DNA from: Halioxenophilus sp033283405 | Lineage (GTDB): Bacteria > Pseudomonadota > Gammaproteobacteria > Pseudomonadales > Cellvibrionaceae | Length of the DNA stretch: 64,000 bases | NCBI RefSeq assembly: GCF_033283405.1 | Contig: NZ_JAWMQR010000002.1 | Location: 186,001 to 250,000 of the forward strand | Direction of reading: 5' to 3' | Part shown: positions 26,921 through 36,440 of the stretch, piece after piece | Layout: each line of letters begins with the position of its first letter | Numbering within the stretch: position 1 is the first letter of the stretch | Notes under the pieces: model-generated | The model's input: only the letters and a program-made list of their open reading frames with translations | Database searches by the model: none | Told to the model about the DNA's origin: nothing | Made by a program: the position numbers and the translations under genes

Positions 26921-28240
26921 CCATTTCACCGCACCCAAGCCTGCCCAGCGCCCGGTGGCAAAACAGGCGGTTAACAGATAGCCGCCGGTCGGCGCCTCCC
27001 AATCGAGCATCTCGCCGGCAACAAACACCCCCGGCAATTTTTTTACCATCAACTGCTCATCCAACTCCGCAAAAGCAACACCACCGGCGGAGCTGATCGC
27101 CTCATCAATCGGTTGCGCGGTGGTGACCGGCAGCGGCATCGCTTTTAACAGGCCGGCCAACCGCTCTGGCGATGCATGGGCTAAGGAACCCAGTCCACTA
27201 TTACCCGGCCCATGATCACCGGCACGCTGCACACCAGCCGCCGGCGCACACTCGGTTAACAACGCCAGGCAGCAGGCCGACAATTTAAATTTTTTGCGCA
27301 GCAGGTTGGCCAGCGTTAACCCCTTACGCGGCGCGCTGAGTTTGGCTACCACCTCCGCGTGCGACAATTTCGGCAGCCAATCCAAAAACAGTTTGGGCGC
27401 GCTATCGGCCGGCAGCGCCAAACTGTCGCGAATAGGCGCGCTTAGGGCATACACCAAACTGCCCTCAATACCGTACTGGCTAACAATAAACTCACCGGTT
27501 TTTTCCACGGTGATCTGTTCGCGCCGATCATCCACAAGCGGCTCGCCCGCCGCCAAAAACAGCCGTACATTTTTAAGCGCCGCACCGGCATAGCGCTGCT
27601 GAATATAGTCACTCCAGGCAATTTTAAAGCCGCAGTTACTGGGTTGAAGCGGGGCCACCGTCACACCGGCAGCAGCGAAGGGCTCCACCCAGCCACCATC
27701 CGACCCCAACCGCCGCCAACTGCCGCCGCCTAAGGCCAACACCACCGCATCGAAGCGCCGCACCACCTCCCCTTCGGGCGTTGCCAACTGCAACTCGGTG
27801 GCACTATCAGCAAAGCCCAGCCAGCGGTAGCGCGGATGAAACACCACCCCCTGCTGGCGCAGGCGATGCAACCAGCGGCGCAACAAGGGCGCCGCCTTCA
27901 TATCCGTGGGGAAAACCCGGTTAGAGCTGCCGACAAAGGTATCGATGCCGAGCGCATGAATCCAGGCGCGCAGCTGCTCGGGAGTGAACTCGTCGATGAT
28001 TGGCTTTAGCGAAGCTGCCGCCTGGCCATAGCGACTAATAAATTGCGGGTAGGCCTCGGCGTGGGTGATATTCATTCCCCCCACACCGGCCAACAAAAAC
28101 TTGCGGGCCACACTCGGCATCGCATCAAACACCGTCACCGTAAAACCGGCATTGGCAATCTGCTCGGCGGCCATTAATCCGGCGGGACCGGCACCGATAA
28201 CGGCCAGATGGGGAGGGTTATTTGGGGAGCAGGTAGACAT
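26861..28240 (-). CDS. NAD(P)/FAD-dependent oxidoreductase (BaiN/TIGR03862-like)
   Basis: The protein is about 459 residues. The N-terminal dinucleotide motif is AVIGAGPAGLMAAEQ and the C-terminal FAD block is GVFVAGEMLDWEAPTGGYLLTACFATGRWAG, with GGGSWRRLGSDGGW between. This is the HI0933/BaiN flavoprotein family, TIGR03862 branch. I chose the ATG at 28240 over an upstream TTG. The last 17 or so residues (SAGDRWSPGNGWDYRGD) are encoded by a repeat hairpin and linker and are unlike the family, which normally ends near VKWL. Confidence 0.85.
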   Translation of the reverse strand: MSTCSPNNPPHLAVIGAGPAGLMAAEQIANAGFTVTVFDAMPSVARKFLLAGVGGMNITHAEAYPQFISRYGQAAASLKPIIDEFTPEQLRAWIHALGIDTFVGSSNRVFPTDMKAAPLLRRWLHRLRQQGVVFHPRYRWLGFADSATELQLATPEGEVVRRFDAVVLALGGGSWRRLGSDGGWVEPFAAAGVTVAPLQPSNCGFKIAWSDYIQQRYAGAALKNVRLFLAAGEPLVDDRREQITVEKTGEFIVSQYGIEGSLVYALSAPIRDSLALPADSAPKLFLDWLPKLSHAEVVAKLSAPRKGLTLANLLRKKFKLSACCLALLTECAPAAGVQRAGDHGPGNSGLGSLAHASPERLAGLLKAMPLPVTTAQPIDEAISSAGGVAFAELDEQLMVKKLPGVFVAGEMLDWEAPTGGYLLTACFATGRWAGLGAVKWLRSAGDRWSPGNGWDYRGD

Positions 28241-28407
28241 AGGCAACGGTTGAGAAAAAATAAATAACGAGCTTTAGATTATCGTGCAACGGTTAGCGGG
28301 GTGCCCCGATTAACTTAGAAACGATCATCCATAACATACAATTGGCAAAATAGCGTCGGCAATAATTTAAATGAGTAAGTTGCCCCCCCCCTATTTCCAA
28401 TCATAAC

Positions 28408-29103
28408 TCACCCCCATTTGGCCATTATTTTCAGGGTATTGAGCACCGGGTTGGGCGTAACATTCACCGTCATTAAGCCCGGCAAAATATTGAGGAAACT
28501 GTCGTTTAAGAGATTATTGGCCTGCTCAGCAAAGTAGCGCTTATGCTCATCCGACGCGGCCATCAACTCCACAATAAAGTCGCGGCGGTTTTCCAATACA
28601 AAGACAATATCTTCCATATCGTGACTGAAGTAATCGCCTTTGCCCCGATCCAAAAAGGCCTCAAATTTAGTGGCCAGAAAATCAACCGGACTAATCACCT
28701 GCAAGTACAAATTATCCTGCAGTCGGTATTTCGTTGCGTTTTGCACCGCCGTTTTATACCAGCGGTTGGTAAAACCCAAAGCTTCAGCATCGGCCGACAT
28801 CACATCCAATTTTATTCGGGCGTTATCAGCCCTATACAACCAACGACAAATTGGGCCGCTGGTGTCTTCGACAAAGCCCTGCTGCCGCAATGACTCGGCA
28901 AATTTCTGATACTGCAGGTAAGTGCCTACATCAACAATTACATCAACATCTTCTGTTTGCCGAACACCCGAATAAGCCGCCTCGTCTACCAACAGCACCG
29001 TGGTACAACCACCCACAAAGGTCACTCTTGGCAAAAGCGGGCCGAGCGCTTCAGCCACGATGGTCAACTGCCGCAAATTAAAATCGTAATTGGTATTTTT
29101 CAC
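28408..29103 (-). CDS. Nucleotidyltransferase-fold protein (AbiEii-like toxin candidate)
   Basis: The protein is 231 residues. The nucleotidyltransferase signature is RVTFVGGCTTVLLVD (Gly31-Gly32) followed by TEDVDVIVDVG with the metal-binding pair Asp52/Asp54, and IKLDVMSA later. Proteins of this build are annotated as AbiEii/AbiGii-type or DUF6036-like nucleotidyltransferases, several of which are toxins that modify tRNA. Its start overlaps the stop of the upstream winged-helix gene by 4 bp, so translation is probably coupled. Toxin activity is inference from fold and gene arrangement. Confidence 0.65.
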   Translation of the reverse strand: MKNTNYDFNLRQLTIVAEALGPLLPRVTFVGGCTTVLLVDEAAYSGVRQTEDVDVIVDVGTYLQYQKFAESLRQQGFVEDTSGPICRWLYRADNARIKLDVMSADAEALGFTNRWYKTAVQNATKYRLQDNLYLQVISPVDFLATKFEAFLDRGKGDYFSHDMEDIVFVLENRRDFIVELMAASDEHKRYFAEQANNLLNDSFLNILPGLMTVNVTPNPVLNTLKIMAKWG

Positions 29104-29639
29104 GTCTCAAGCAGCCTACCGGTTATCAGGCTTTTCAAATGGGCCCGGGCGATAGCAAGCTCCCGGGGTTTACCCAAGCGAACCGCGTCCACCAGTGCCA
29201 ACGCTTGATACAGGAGCGCATCGTTTGCGGCGGCCAGCGGTACCCCGCTCACAATCGGCTCCACAATCACCCCCTCCTGTTCACCGCCGCTGACTGCCCA
29301 TATAGCAGCCGGCTGGGGAGGCACTATCTCTGTATTAACCAACGGGCAATTCCAGGCGGTCGCCATACCCCGGCCATAACCCAACGCTTGTGCGGGAAAG
29401 GCGTAACGTACGCCGTAGCACAACCACTCGGCCAAACCATTGGCCTCCGCGTAGTAGATACCCTCCCGCTCCACTAAAAGGTGAGCCACCAACAGACGTT
29501 TAGCACTTTTGCTAACCTCGCCGGCGCTTAGACTTAACTGTTCAGCCAACTCTCTCACCGTTACCTGCTGGCCACTGCGCCTCAGAGACCAGTATTTGAG
29601 TGCCAGCAATGTATCCTGAGGTTTTAGCATCATAACCAT
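29100..29639 (-). CDS. Winged-helix regulator, probable partner/antitoxin of the nucleotidyltransferase
   Basis: The protein is 179 residues. The N-terminal 70 residues form a MarR-like winged helix (LLALKYWSLRRSGQQVTVRELAEQLSLSAGEVSKSAKRLLVAHLLVEREGIYYA). The C-terminal part is of unknown fold with many Ala and Leu residues. The gene starts inside a 42-bp palindrome and is followed, with a 4-bp overlap, by the nucleotidyltransferase. This gene order (DNA-binding protein first, effector second) with a palindrome over the start is typical of autoregulated toxin-antitoxin operons. Confidence 0.65.
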   Translation of the reverse strand: MVMMLKPQDTLLALKYWSLRRSGQQVTVRELAEQLSLSAGEVSKSAKRLLVAHLLVEREGIYYAEANGLAEWLCYGVRYAFPAQALGYGRGMATAWNCPLVNTEIVPPQPAAIWAVSGGEQEGVIVEPIVSGVPLAAANDALLYQALALVDAVRLGKPRELAIARAHLKSLITGRLLET

Positions 29640-29679
29640 CTACCACGTTTCCTGTTTCGAAACAGGAAACATGGTAGAT
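29638..29679. promoter_or_regulatory. 42-bp near-perfect palindrome over the start of the winged-helix gene
   Basis: Each arm is 21 nt and the only mismatch is at 29646/29671. The inner 24 bp (two arms GTTTCCTGTTTC) are perfect. On the minus strand the palindrome contains the AGGA that serves as ribosome-binding site and abuts the ATG at 29639. A protein bound there would block transcription and, as RNA, the stem would hide the ribosome-binding site. Operator for the encoded winged-helix protein is the simplest reading. The rest of the 357-bp gap up to 29996 shows nothing else. Confidence 0.8.
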
Positions 29680-29996
29680 CACTCCAGTTTTTATTGTCAA
29701 CCCCGGTGCCATTAACGGGTGAGGCAAGTGATAGCGGCTGATTGGCCCATTGATGATCGTGAACAGTAAGCGCCACACCACACACTCCTTACCCATCAAG
29801 CCGTGGCATTTATGAACTGAACGATTCCAATAGAACTGTGTGCCAAATTCGATAAGCGCCATTAAACTAGCGCCTTTTACCCTCACAGAAATTTGGCCTT
29901 GCCCCAACAAGCGCCCCCACCCAAACGCAAGGAGAGTTTAGTGGCTGCACGCCAATCATCCGCAACCGCCAGTGGCCTTGCCGCCCTATAGCCACT

Positions 29997-31043
29997 ATGA
30001 GCGTACTGCTGGTTCTGATTATCTGTTCAATACTGCTGGTGATTGCCTTCGACTTTACCAACGGTATGCACGACGCCTCCAATATGATCGCCACCCTGAT
30101 TGCCTCACGAGCGATGACGCCGGCGCAATCGATTATTCTGGTGGGCGGCTTTACCTTTTTGGGGCCGGTGTTGGGTGGCACCGCCGTGGCTGACACCATC
30201 GGCGGCTTTGTCGATCTGCAATCGCTACAGGCGTTTGACGCGGTGGTGGTGGTCACCTGCGGTATGGCGGCGGCCATCGCCTGGAACCTGCTCACCTGGC
30301 GTGTGGGGCTGCCGTCGTCCTCCTCCCACGCCCTGGTGGGCGGGCTGATAGGCGCGGTTAGCGTGGGCGCCAGTTACCACGATATTCACTGGGGCTTCGC
30401 GGCCCTGGCCGAGGGCCAGCTCACCGGCGTGAGCAAAATTATTATCACGCTGATCACCTCACCCGTACTCGGCTTCCTGGTGGGCTTTAGCCTGCACCGG
30501 CTGATGCGCTTTCTGCTGCGCGGCGCCAGCTCCAGCGCCAACCAGAAACTACGCCGGGGCCAGTGGTTTACCGCCGCCGCCATGGCCTTTGCCCACGGCA
30601 CCAACGACGCCCAAAAAGGGATGGGCATTATCACCCTGATGCTGGTGCTGGGCGGCGCTATCGATCAGTTCTACGTGCCACTGTGGGTGATCTTGATCTG
30701 CGCCACCAGCATCACCGTCGGCACCCTGCTCGGCGGCTGGCGCATTGTCCGTACCATCGGCTTTGGCATCTATAAATTGGGGCCGCTGCACGGCTTCGAT
30801 GCCCAGCTCTCCGGCTCGGTCATTATCTTTGGCGCCTCGCTGATTGGCGGCCCGGTCTCCACCACCCACGTCACCAGCACCGCCATTATGGGCGTCGGTG
30901 CCTCGGAACACCCACGCGCGGTGCGCTGGGCCAAGGCCCACGAGATCATCGTCGCCTGGCTGATTACCATACCCATCACCACCGCCATCGGTGCCGCACT
31001 CTATGGCGTGGTCACTCTTTTCCGTTCGCTGCTAACCCTGTGA
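29997..31043 (+). CDS. pit: PiT-family inorganic phosphate transporter
   Basis: The protein is 348 residues with about ten membrane segments. The two PiT signatures are visible: FDFTNGMHDASNMIATLIASRAM near the N terminus and AFAHGTNDAQKGMGII in the second half, plus GLPSSSSHALVGG and GGPVSTTHVTST. It moves phosphate across the inner membrane with a cation. It is the first gene of a three-gene phosphate group with the PhoU-like gene (overlapping its stop) and PPK2. Confidence 0.93.
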   Translation: MSVLLVLIICSILLVIAFDFTNGMHDASNMIATLIASRAMTPAQSIILVGGFTFLGPVLGGTAVADTIGGFVDLQSLQAFDAVVVVTCGMAAAIAWNLLTWRVGLPSSSSHALVGGLIGAVSVGASYHDIHWGFAALAEGQLTGVSKIIITLITSPVLGFLVGFSLHRLMRFLLRGASSSANQKLRRGQWFTAAAMAFAHGTNDAQKGMGIITLMLVLGGAIDQFYVPLWVILICATSITVGTLLGGWRIVRTIGFGIYKLGPLHGFDAQLSGSVIIFGASLIGGPVSTTHVTSTAIMGVGASEHPRAVRWAKAHEIIVAWLITIPITTAIGAALYGVVTLFRSLLTL

Positions 31044-31807
31044 GTTCAACCATGACCACTGCCCAACGCCGCCCCCTGATTAAAACCCTGCTCGACCGGG
31101 TCATCCCCCCCAGTACCGATTTTTTTAGCCTGCTGGTACAGCAGTGTGACAACGCCGTGGCCTGCACCGAGGCGCTGGTGGCCTACATGGAGACCGGCGA
31201 CGAGCAGTACGCCCTGCGCGTGCGCGAGCTGGAGCATGTCGGCGACAAGATCAAGGCGCAAAATCTGGAGCTGCTGCACCGGGCCTTCTCCACCCCCATC
31301 GACCGGGAGGATATCTTCCGGGCCACCACGGTGATCGATACCCTGCTCAACTACGCCAAAACCACCGTGCGCGAAATGGGGCTGCTGCGGCTGCCGCCCG
31401 ACCAACACACCCAGGCCATGGCCAAGCTGCTCGACAGCGGTGCCCGCGACCTGCAGGCGGGCTTCAGCGCCCTGCCCAAAAAACCGGAACAGGCCGCCAG
31501 CGCCGCCGAGCAGGCGCGCAAAACCGAACGCAAAACCGAAAAGATCTACCGCGCCGCATTAGCCGAACTGTTCGATGCCGAACACTACCTGGCCACCTTA
31601 ACCGACGCCCACCGGGACGACGCCAACACCCTGGAGGTGCTGCTCAAACCCCTCGAACAGGATCAGCGCGCGGCGGTCGCCTCCAGCGTCGCCTTTGTGG
31701 TGGAGATAATGAAACGGCGCGAGGTCTACCGGCATATGTCCAACGCCGCCGACCGGGTCGCCCTGGCCGGAGAGACACTGAACGATATCGTGGTGAAAAT
31801 GACCTAA
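31040..31807 (+). CDS. PhoU-like DUF47 (TIGR00153) protein
   Basis: The protein is 255 residues, all-helical, with the DUF47 pattern: FFSLLVQQCDNAVACTEALVAYM, ELEHVGDKIKAQNLELLHRAFSTPIDREDIF (the metal-binding E/DxxxD region), and the second repeat near EIMKRREVYRHMSNAADRVA. Such proteins partner PiT transporters and control their activity. The GTG at 31040 overlaps the stop of pit as GTGA; an ATG at 31052 is an alternative start. Confidence 0.9.
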   Translation: MSSTMTTAQRRPLIKTLLDRVIPPSTDFFSLLVQQCDNAVACTEALVAYMETGDEQYALRVRELEHVGDKIKAQNLELLHRAFSTPIDREDIFRATTVIDTLLNYAKTTVREMGLLRLPPDQHTQAMAKLLDSGARDLQAGFSALPKKPEQAASAAEQARKTERKTEKIYRAALAELFDAEHYLATLTDAHRDDANTLEVLLKPLEQDQRAAVASSVAFVVEIMKRREVYRHMSNAADRVALAGETLNDIVVKMT

Positions 31808-31874
31808 ACGGGTTTAGGGTTGCGCTGGTGAATAAACCCATGCCCATCAGAAAAATAGATTGCCGGAGGGCGCG

Positions 31875-32627
31875 ATGAAACACTACAAAGAGACATTGCG
31901 GGCACTGCAGATTGAGCTGGTAAAGTTGCAGCGCCACTTTATCGCCTGCAACGATCGCATACTGATTATTGTGGAGGGGCGCGACGCCGCCGGTAAAGAC
32001 GGTGTCATCAAGCGCATCGTGCAGCACCTAAGCCCGCGTGATACCCGCGTGGTCGCCATGCGCAAACCCACCGAACGGGAAATGGGCGCCTGGTATTTTC
32101 AACGCTTCGTGCCCCACCTGCCCTGCCCCCAGGAGTTCGTGATCTTCAACCGCAGCTGGTACAACCGCGCCGGTGTTGAGCACGTCATGGGTTTTTGCAG
32201 CGAGCTCGACTACCAGCAATTTTTTCGCATGGTTAACCCCTTCGAGCAGATGCTGGTCGACTCCGGCATACAGCTGCGCAAATACTATCTCGACATCAAC
32301 CGCGAAGAGCAGCGCCAGCGCCTGGCCGCGCGCGAGGAAGACCCACTCTCCAACTGGAAAATCAGCCCCATCGACCGCGAAGCCCTGCGCTACTGGCCGC
32401 AGTACACTGAAGCCCGCAACACCATGCTGCGCACCACCCACAACGACATCGCCCCCTGGATAATCGTCGATGCCAACGACAAAAAAAGCGCCCGCATTCA
32501 GCTGATTAAAGATCTGCTGTCGGTGATGAACTACAACGGCAAGGATAAAGAGTTGTTGGAGACCGATAGCAAAATTGTGCGCAAGTTTAATGAGAGCATG
32601 ATTGAGGATGGGTTTTTGGCATCGTGA
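31875..32627 (+). CDS. ppk2: Polyphosphate kinase 2, second paralogue
   Basis: The protein is 250 residues. Walker A reads VEGRDAAGKDGVIKRI, with Asp where the other copy at 9137-9892 has Gly; MRKPTEREMGAWYFQRF and FNRSWYNRAGVEHVMGF are the other PPK2 motifs. GGAGG lies 7 bases before the ATG at 31875. Its place 67 bp behind the pit/PhoU-like pair suggests that imported phosphate and polyphosphate use are managed together. Confidence 0.92.
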   Translation: MKHYKETLRALQIELVKLQRHFIACNDRILIIVEGRDAAGKDGVIKRIVQHLSPRDTRVVAMRKPTEREMGAWYFQRFVPHLPCPQEFVIFNRSWYNRAGVEHVMGFCSELDYQQFFRMVNPFEQMLVDSGIQLRKYYLDINREEQRQRLAAREEDPLSNWKISPIDREALRYWPQYTEARNTMLRTTHNDIAPWIIVDANDKKSARIQLIKDLLSVMNYNGKDKELLETDSKIVRKFNESMIEDGFLAS

Positions 32628-32689
32628 TTTTTTGCCCGGGTGGGTTTTGATTGTCATCGCGGGGAGGCCCGCAACGCCGATGGCAATCC

Positions 32690-33385
32690 CCACCACGGGC
32701 GATCGCCGATCGCCCAACCGAGGTATAAATTTATTCCCGGGTAACCCCACCACGGGCGATCGCCGATCGCCCCTACGGGTAAAATATTCAAACCTGGTGG
32801 TAATCCGCACCATCGTAGGGGCGACCGGCGGTCGCCCGTGTGCCCAAATTAAACCCCGCAGAAATCTGAACCCCCAATGGGCGATCGCCGATCACCGACC
32901 GCCATGGATACGGAAGGCCGCCCCGGGGGAATGCAGATCACGAAGGAGCGGTTATCTGCCCTACGGGTGAAATATTCAAACCTGGTGGCAATCCCCACCA
33001 CGGGCGACCGGCGGTCGCCCGCGTGCCCAAATTAAACCCCGCAGAAATCTGAACCCCAATGGGCGATCGCCGATCACCGACCGCCATGGATACGGAAGGC
33101 CGCCCCGGGGGAATGCAGAATACGAAGCGGTCCGACGAAGGAACCGTTATCTGCCCTACCGGTAAAATATTCAAACCTGGTGGTAATCCGCACCATCGTA
33201 GGGGCGACCGGCGGTCGCCCGCGTGCCCAAATTTAATCCCGCAGAAATCTGAACCCCAAATGGGCGATCGCCGATCGCCGACCGCCATGGATGGCGGGGA
33301 ATGCAAAAAACGTAGGAACAGTTTTCTGCCCTACATTCTTTGGAGATTTGAAATCGCGGGAATCCGAACACCGTAGGGCAGATGG
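32690..33385. repeat. REP-like block, about four composite units
   Basis: About 700 bp of composite units after PPK2. The series shows GGGCGATCgccGATCGCCC twice with the CAACCGAGGTATAAATTTAT linker, GTAG-GGGCGACCggcGGTCGCCC at about 32818, 33002 and 33199, three long or short third-type units and the GTGCCCAAATTAAACCCCGC linker. Two neighbouring units (about 32870-33030 and 33055-33220) are almost identical, so recent unit duplication is likely. Confidence 0.92.
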
Positions 33386-33450
33386 CCATCCCCGGGCCAA
33401 CCCGTTACTATTATCCCCCTCAAATAGAGGGGAATTGGTTAGGTATCACC

Positions 33451-34431
33451 ATGAAGCATCCACGCAGTATCTATGAGGCTATACAAAAAGCGGCGCTGCA
33501 GTACGCCAAGCAGGGCAATGCCCAGGTGGAACGGTTTCAACTGGGGCTGACCTGGAGCAGCTGCCGGATCACCGCTGATGGGCAGGCCAGCATCGGCTTT
33601 GCCATGAGCCCACACGACAAAACCCGGCTGTTGCAGTGGCCGGGGACAGTAGCGGGCAAACCGGTGGATGAACTCACCACGCTGCTGCACTCCTGGAACG
33701 GTTTTGATGCCACCCTCGGCCTCGCCGCCTGCAACGCGGTGATCAACTCGCCCAGCAACCCCCTAATGCAGCAGGCGCAGGTGATTCCCGCCACCGAAGA
33801 TGCCAATCTGGCGGTGTTCCGCTACTTCCGCCCCAAGCTGACCAACAAAAAAGTGGTCGTTATCGGCCGCTACCCGCATATGGATAGCGTGCTGGGTGGC
33901 CTGAACTACACCGTACTCGAACGCCAACCCCAGGCCGATGACCTGCCCGATAGCGCCGCGGAATTTGTCATCCCTGAGGCCGATTGGGTATTTATCACCG
34001 CCACCTCGTTGATCAACAAAACCTTCGGCCGCCTCAGTGAGCTGGCCAAAAATGCCGTCACCGTGTTAATGGGCCCCACCACCCCCTGGCTGCCGGAGTT
34101 TGCCGATTACGACATCGATTTTATGGCCGGCGTACTGCCCACCGATATCGACAAAGCCGAACAGATTGCCATGGAAGGGGGCGGTACCCGCCTGTTTGAG
34201 AGGGGCGTGCACTACGCCGTGGCCAATATCGCCAATACGCGTTTGCAGGCACTGAAAAAGAGTATTGGCGAAACCGTCACCCGCCGGGACCAACTCAAGC
34301 AGGCGATGGAAGCTTGGTATCAAGCGGGCAACGCTTCACGCTTTGGCCAGTGGCAGGAGCTGGAGGCGACCGACGCGCACTTGTCGAAATTGGATAGTGC
34401 GTATAAGCGGCTGTGGGATGCGTGTCAGTAG
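33451..34431 (+). CDS. DUF364-like Rossmann protein (putative heavy-metal chelation domain)
   Basis: The protein is 326 residues from the ATG at 33451 (AGG upstream). The N-terminal half resembles DUF4213 (VERFQLGLTWSSCRITADGQ...GLAACNAVINSP) and the C-terminal half DUF364, a Rossmann-like domain (KKVVVIGRYPHMDSVL...ADWVFITATSLINKTFGRLSELAKNAVTVLMGPTTPWLPEF). Relatives occur near metal-cofactor genes and, from memory, near some nitrogenase clusters. The exact reaction is not known. Confidence 0.75.
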   Translation: MKHPRSIYEAIQKAALQYAKQGNAQVERFQLGLTWSSCRITADGQASIGFAMSPHDKTRLLQWPGTVAGKPVDELTTLLHSWNGFDATLGLAACNAVINSPSNPLMQQAQVIPATEDANLAVFRYFRPKLTNKKVVVIGRYPHMDSVLGGLNYTVLERQPQADDLPDSAAEFVIPEADWVFITATSLINKTFGRLSELAKNAVTVLMGPTTPWLPEFADYDIDFMAGVLPTDIDKAEQIAMEGGGTRLFERGVHYAVANIANTRLQALKKSIGETVTRRDQLKQAMEAWYQAGNASRFGQWQELEATDAHLSKLDSAYKRLWDACQ

Positions 34432-34479
34432 TTGGTTTTGTTTGCTCGAGTGCGGTAAGCGCAAAATTCAAATAACCAA

Positions 34480-34965
34480 AGAACGTAGGGCAGATAAAAT
34501 ATTTAATTCCCGCGGTAATCCAATCCCCGTAGGGGCGACCGGCGGTCGCCCAACCGAGGTATCAATTTATTCCCGGGTAACCTCACCACGGGCGATCGCC
34601 GATCACCGACCGCCATGGATGGGGGGGAATGCAGATCACGAAGGAACGGTTATCTGCCCTACAGGTAAAATATTCAATCCCCGCAGGAATCCAACCCCCG
34701 TAGGGGCGACCGGCGGTCGCCCGCGTGCCCAAATTAAACCCCGCGGAAATCTGAATCTCCAACGGGCGATCGCCGATCGCCCCTACATTCTTTGGAGATT
34801 TGAAATCGTAGTAATCCAAATACCGTAGGGCAGAAAACTGTTCCGAATCGTCGAACCGCTTCGTTTTTTGCATTCCCCCCGGGTCGGCCTTCCGCATCCA
34901 TGGCGGTCGCCTAACCGAGGCATCAATTTATTCTGAGGCAACCCACCACCCACGGGCGATCGCCC
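34480..34965. repeat. REP-like block, two to three composite units
   Basis: Contains GTAG-GGGCGACCggcGGTCGCCC at about 34534 and 34704, GGGCGATCgccGATC at about 34594 and GGGCGATCgccGATCGCCC-CTAC at about 34766, third-type units in both orientations, including a GCAGAAAACTGTTCC...CTTCGTTTTTTGC long form at about 34835, and GCCTTCCGCATCCATGGCGG. It ends before a 60-bp unique stretch upstream of the next gene. Confidence 0.9.
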
Positions 34966-35091
34966 AAACGGCTCCTCTTTAACAAATTTAGACGCCATTC
35001 GCTTTCCGAAACAGTCAACAGCGCTATATTCCCCTCTTGGCCTACTCTGCCCAAAGCAACCGAATCTCTCACTTCTGGAATCCCGCAACTT

Positions 35092-35616
35092 ATGCCCACA
35101 AGTGCCGGCGATCAAAAAAGTCTCACCCCGCCGTCTGCGACCAGTCGTCCAGACCGGTACCCGCAACCCGTGCGGTTACTGGCAGAGGTCAAACAGGGCT
35201 TAAAGAAAATTGGCGATAACCCACGGAGCTATCGCAGCAGCGCCTTTAGGGAATGGCACAAACAAGCCCAGACGCTCTACCAGTCCGCCGCTTGGTTCGG
35301 TGCCCCGCCCATCATTGAGGAGACCTTTTCCCAGCGTGGCTTCGGCAGATCCAGAGATCTCTTAAACGATGCCCAGATTTTTGCGCTGTTCAAACAGGAC
35401 GTTCAAATCACGATGAAAGAGCTGGACTATTTCATCGCCTGCTATCGGCGCATGAACAAGCCCGAGCAACCACAAACGTCTGCTGCATCGGCCGAATTAT
35501 TACCGCCGATCCCCGTCGCCCGACTGAGCAAGCTATGGCTAGTTAGCGGGCTGGGTTTGTTGGCGGTAATGTTTTTGGTGGGGTGGTTGTTTAAAGCGGG
35601 AATAGTTACAGCCTGA
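35092..35616 (+). CDS. Hypothetical protein with C-terminal membrane anchor
   Basis: The protein is 174 residues. Residues 30-120 are soluble and helical (VRLLAEVKQGLKKIGDNPRSYRSSAFREWHKQAQTLYQSAAW); the last 25 residues form one hydrophobic helix (LWLVSGLGLLAVMFLVGWLF), a tail anchor. No family recognised. The start has no strong ribosome-binding site, so the exact N terminus is uncertain. Confidence 0.5.
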   Translation: MPTSAGDQKSLTPPSATSRPDRYPQPVRLLAEVKQGLKKIGDNPRSYRSSAFREWHKQAQTLYQSAAWFGAPPIIEETFSQRGFGRSRDLLNDAQIFALFKQDVQITMKELDYFIACYRRMNKPEQPQTSAASAELLPPIPVARLSKLWLVSGLGLLAVMFLVGWLFKAGIVTA

Positions 35617-35694
35617 CGGTAGTTAAAACCTGTAAAGAGATCCAAAAGTAGCCTCAGGCGGTATCTCCATCACCACCACTGGCGGCGGTATATA

Positions 35695-36235
35695 CAATCG
35701 TAGGGCAGAAAACTGTTCCGAATCGTCGGACCGCTTCGCTTTTTGCATTCCCCCCCGGGGCGGCCTTCCGCATCCATGGCGGTCGGCGACCGGCGGTCGC
35801 CCACGTGCCCAAATTAAACCCCGCGGAAATCTGAACCCCCGTAGGGGCGACCGGCGGTCGCCCAACCGAGGCATCAATTTATTCCCGGGTAACCCCACCA
35901 CGGGCGATCGCCGATCGCCCCTACAGGTGAAATATTCAAACCTGGTGGTAATCCGCACCATCGTAGGGGCGACCGGCGGTCGCCCAACCGAGGCATCAAT
36001 TTATTCCGGGGAAACCCAACCACGGGCGATCGCCGATCGCCCCTACGGGTGAAATATTTAAACCTGGTGGTAATCCGCACTATCGTAGGGGCGACCGGCG
36101 GTCGCCCAACCGAGGTATCAATTTATTCCGGGGAAACCCAACCACGGGCGATCGCCGATCGCCCCTACGGGTGAAATATTTAAACCTGGCGGTAATCCGC
36201 ACCATCGTAGGGGCGACCGGCGGTCGCCCAACCGA
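35695..36235. repeat. REP-like block, four composite units
   Basis: Begins with a long third-type unit (GCAGAAAACTGTTCC, inner TCCGA/TCGGA arm, CTTTTTGC), then four alternations of GTAG-GGGCGACCggcGGTCGCCC (about 35788 to 36230) and GGGCGATCgccGATCGCCC-CTAC, with the linkers CAACCGAGGTATCAATTTAT and GTGAAATATTTAAACCTGG. The units at about 35940-36060, 36065-36185 and 36185-36235 are nearly identical 125-bp repeats. Confidence 0.93.
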
Positions 36236-36440
36236 GGTTTGTTTTTTATTTTCGGTTTTTGCCATAACAAAACTTAACACTCGCCAACCAGATATTTACT
36301 TACCGCTATAATCCCGCGCGCATAAACGGACCATCACCAACCTGCCTGCGCACCATTCAATTACACACCGGCCATTAAACTCTCGCCTAACCTTACACAT
36401 TACTTGCTGCACGCATAGCCGCCGTTGGCAGGAGCTAACA

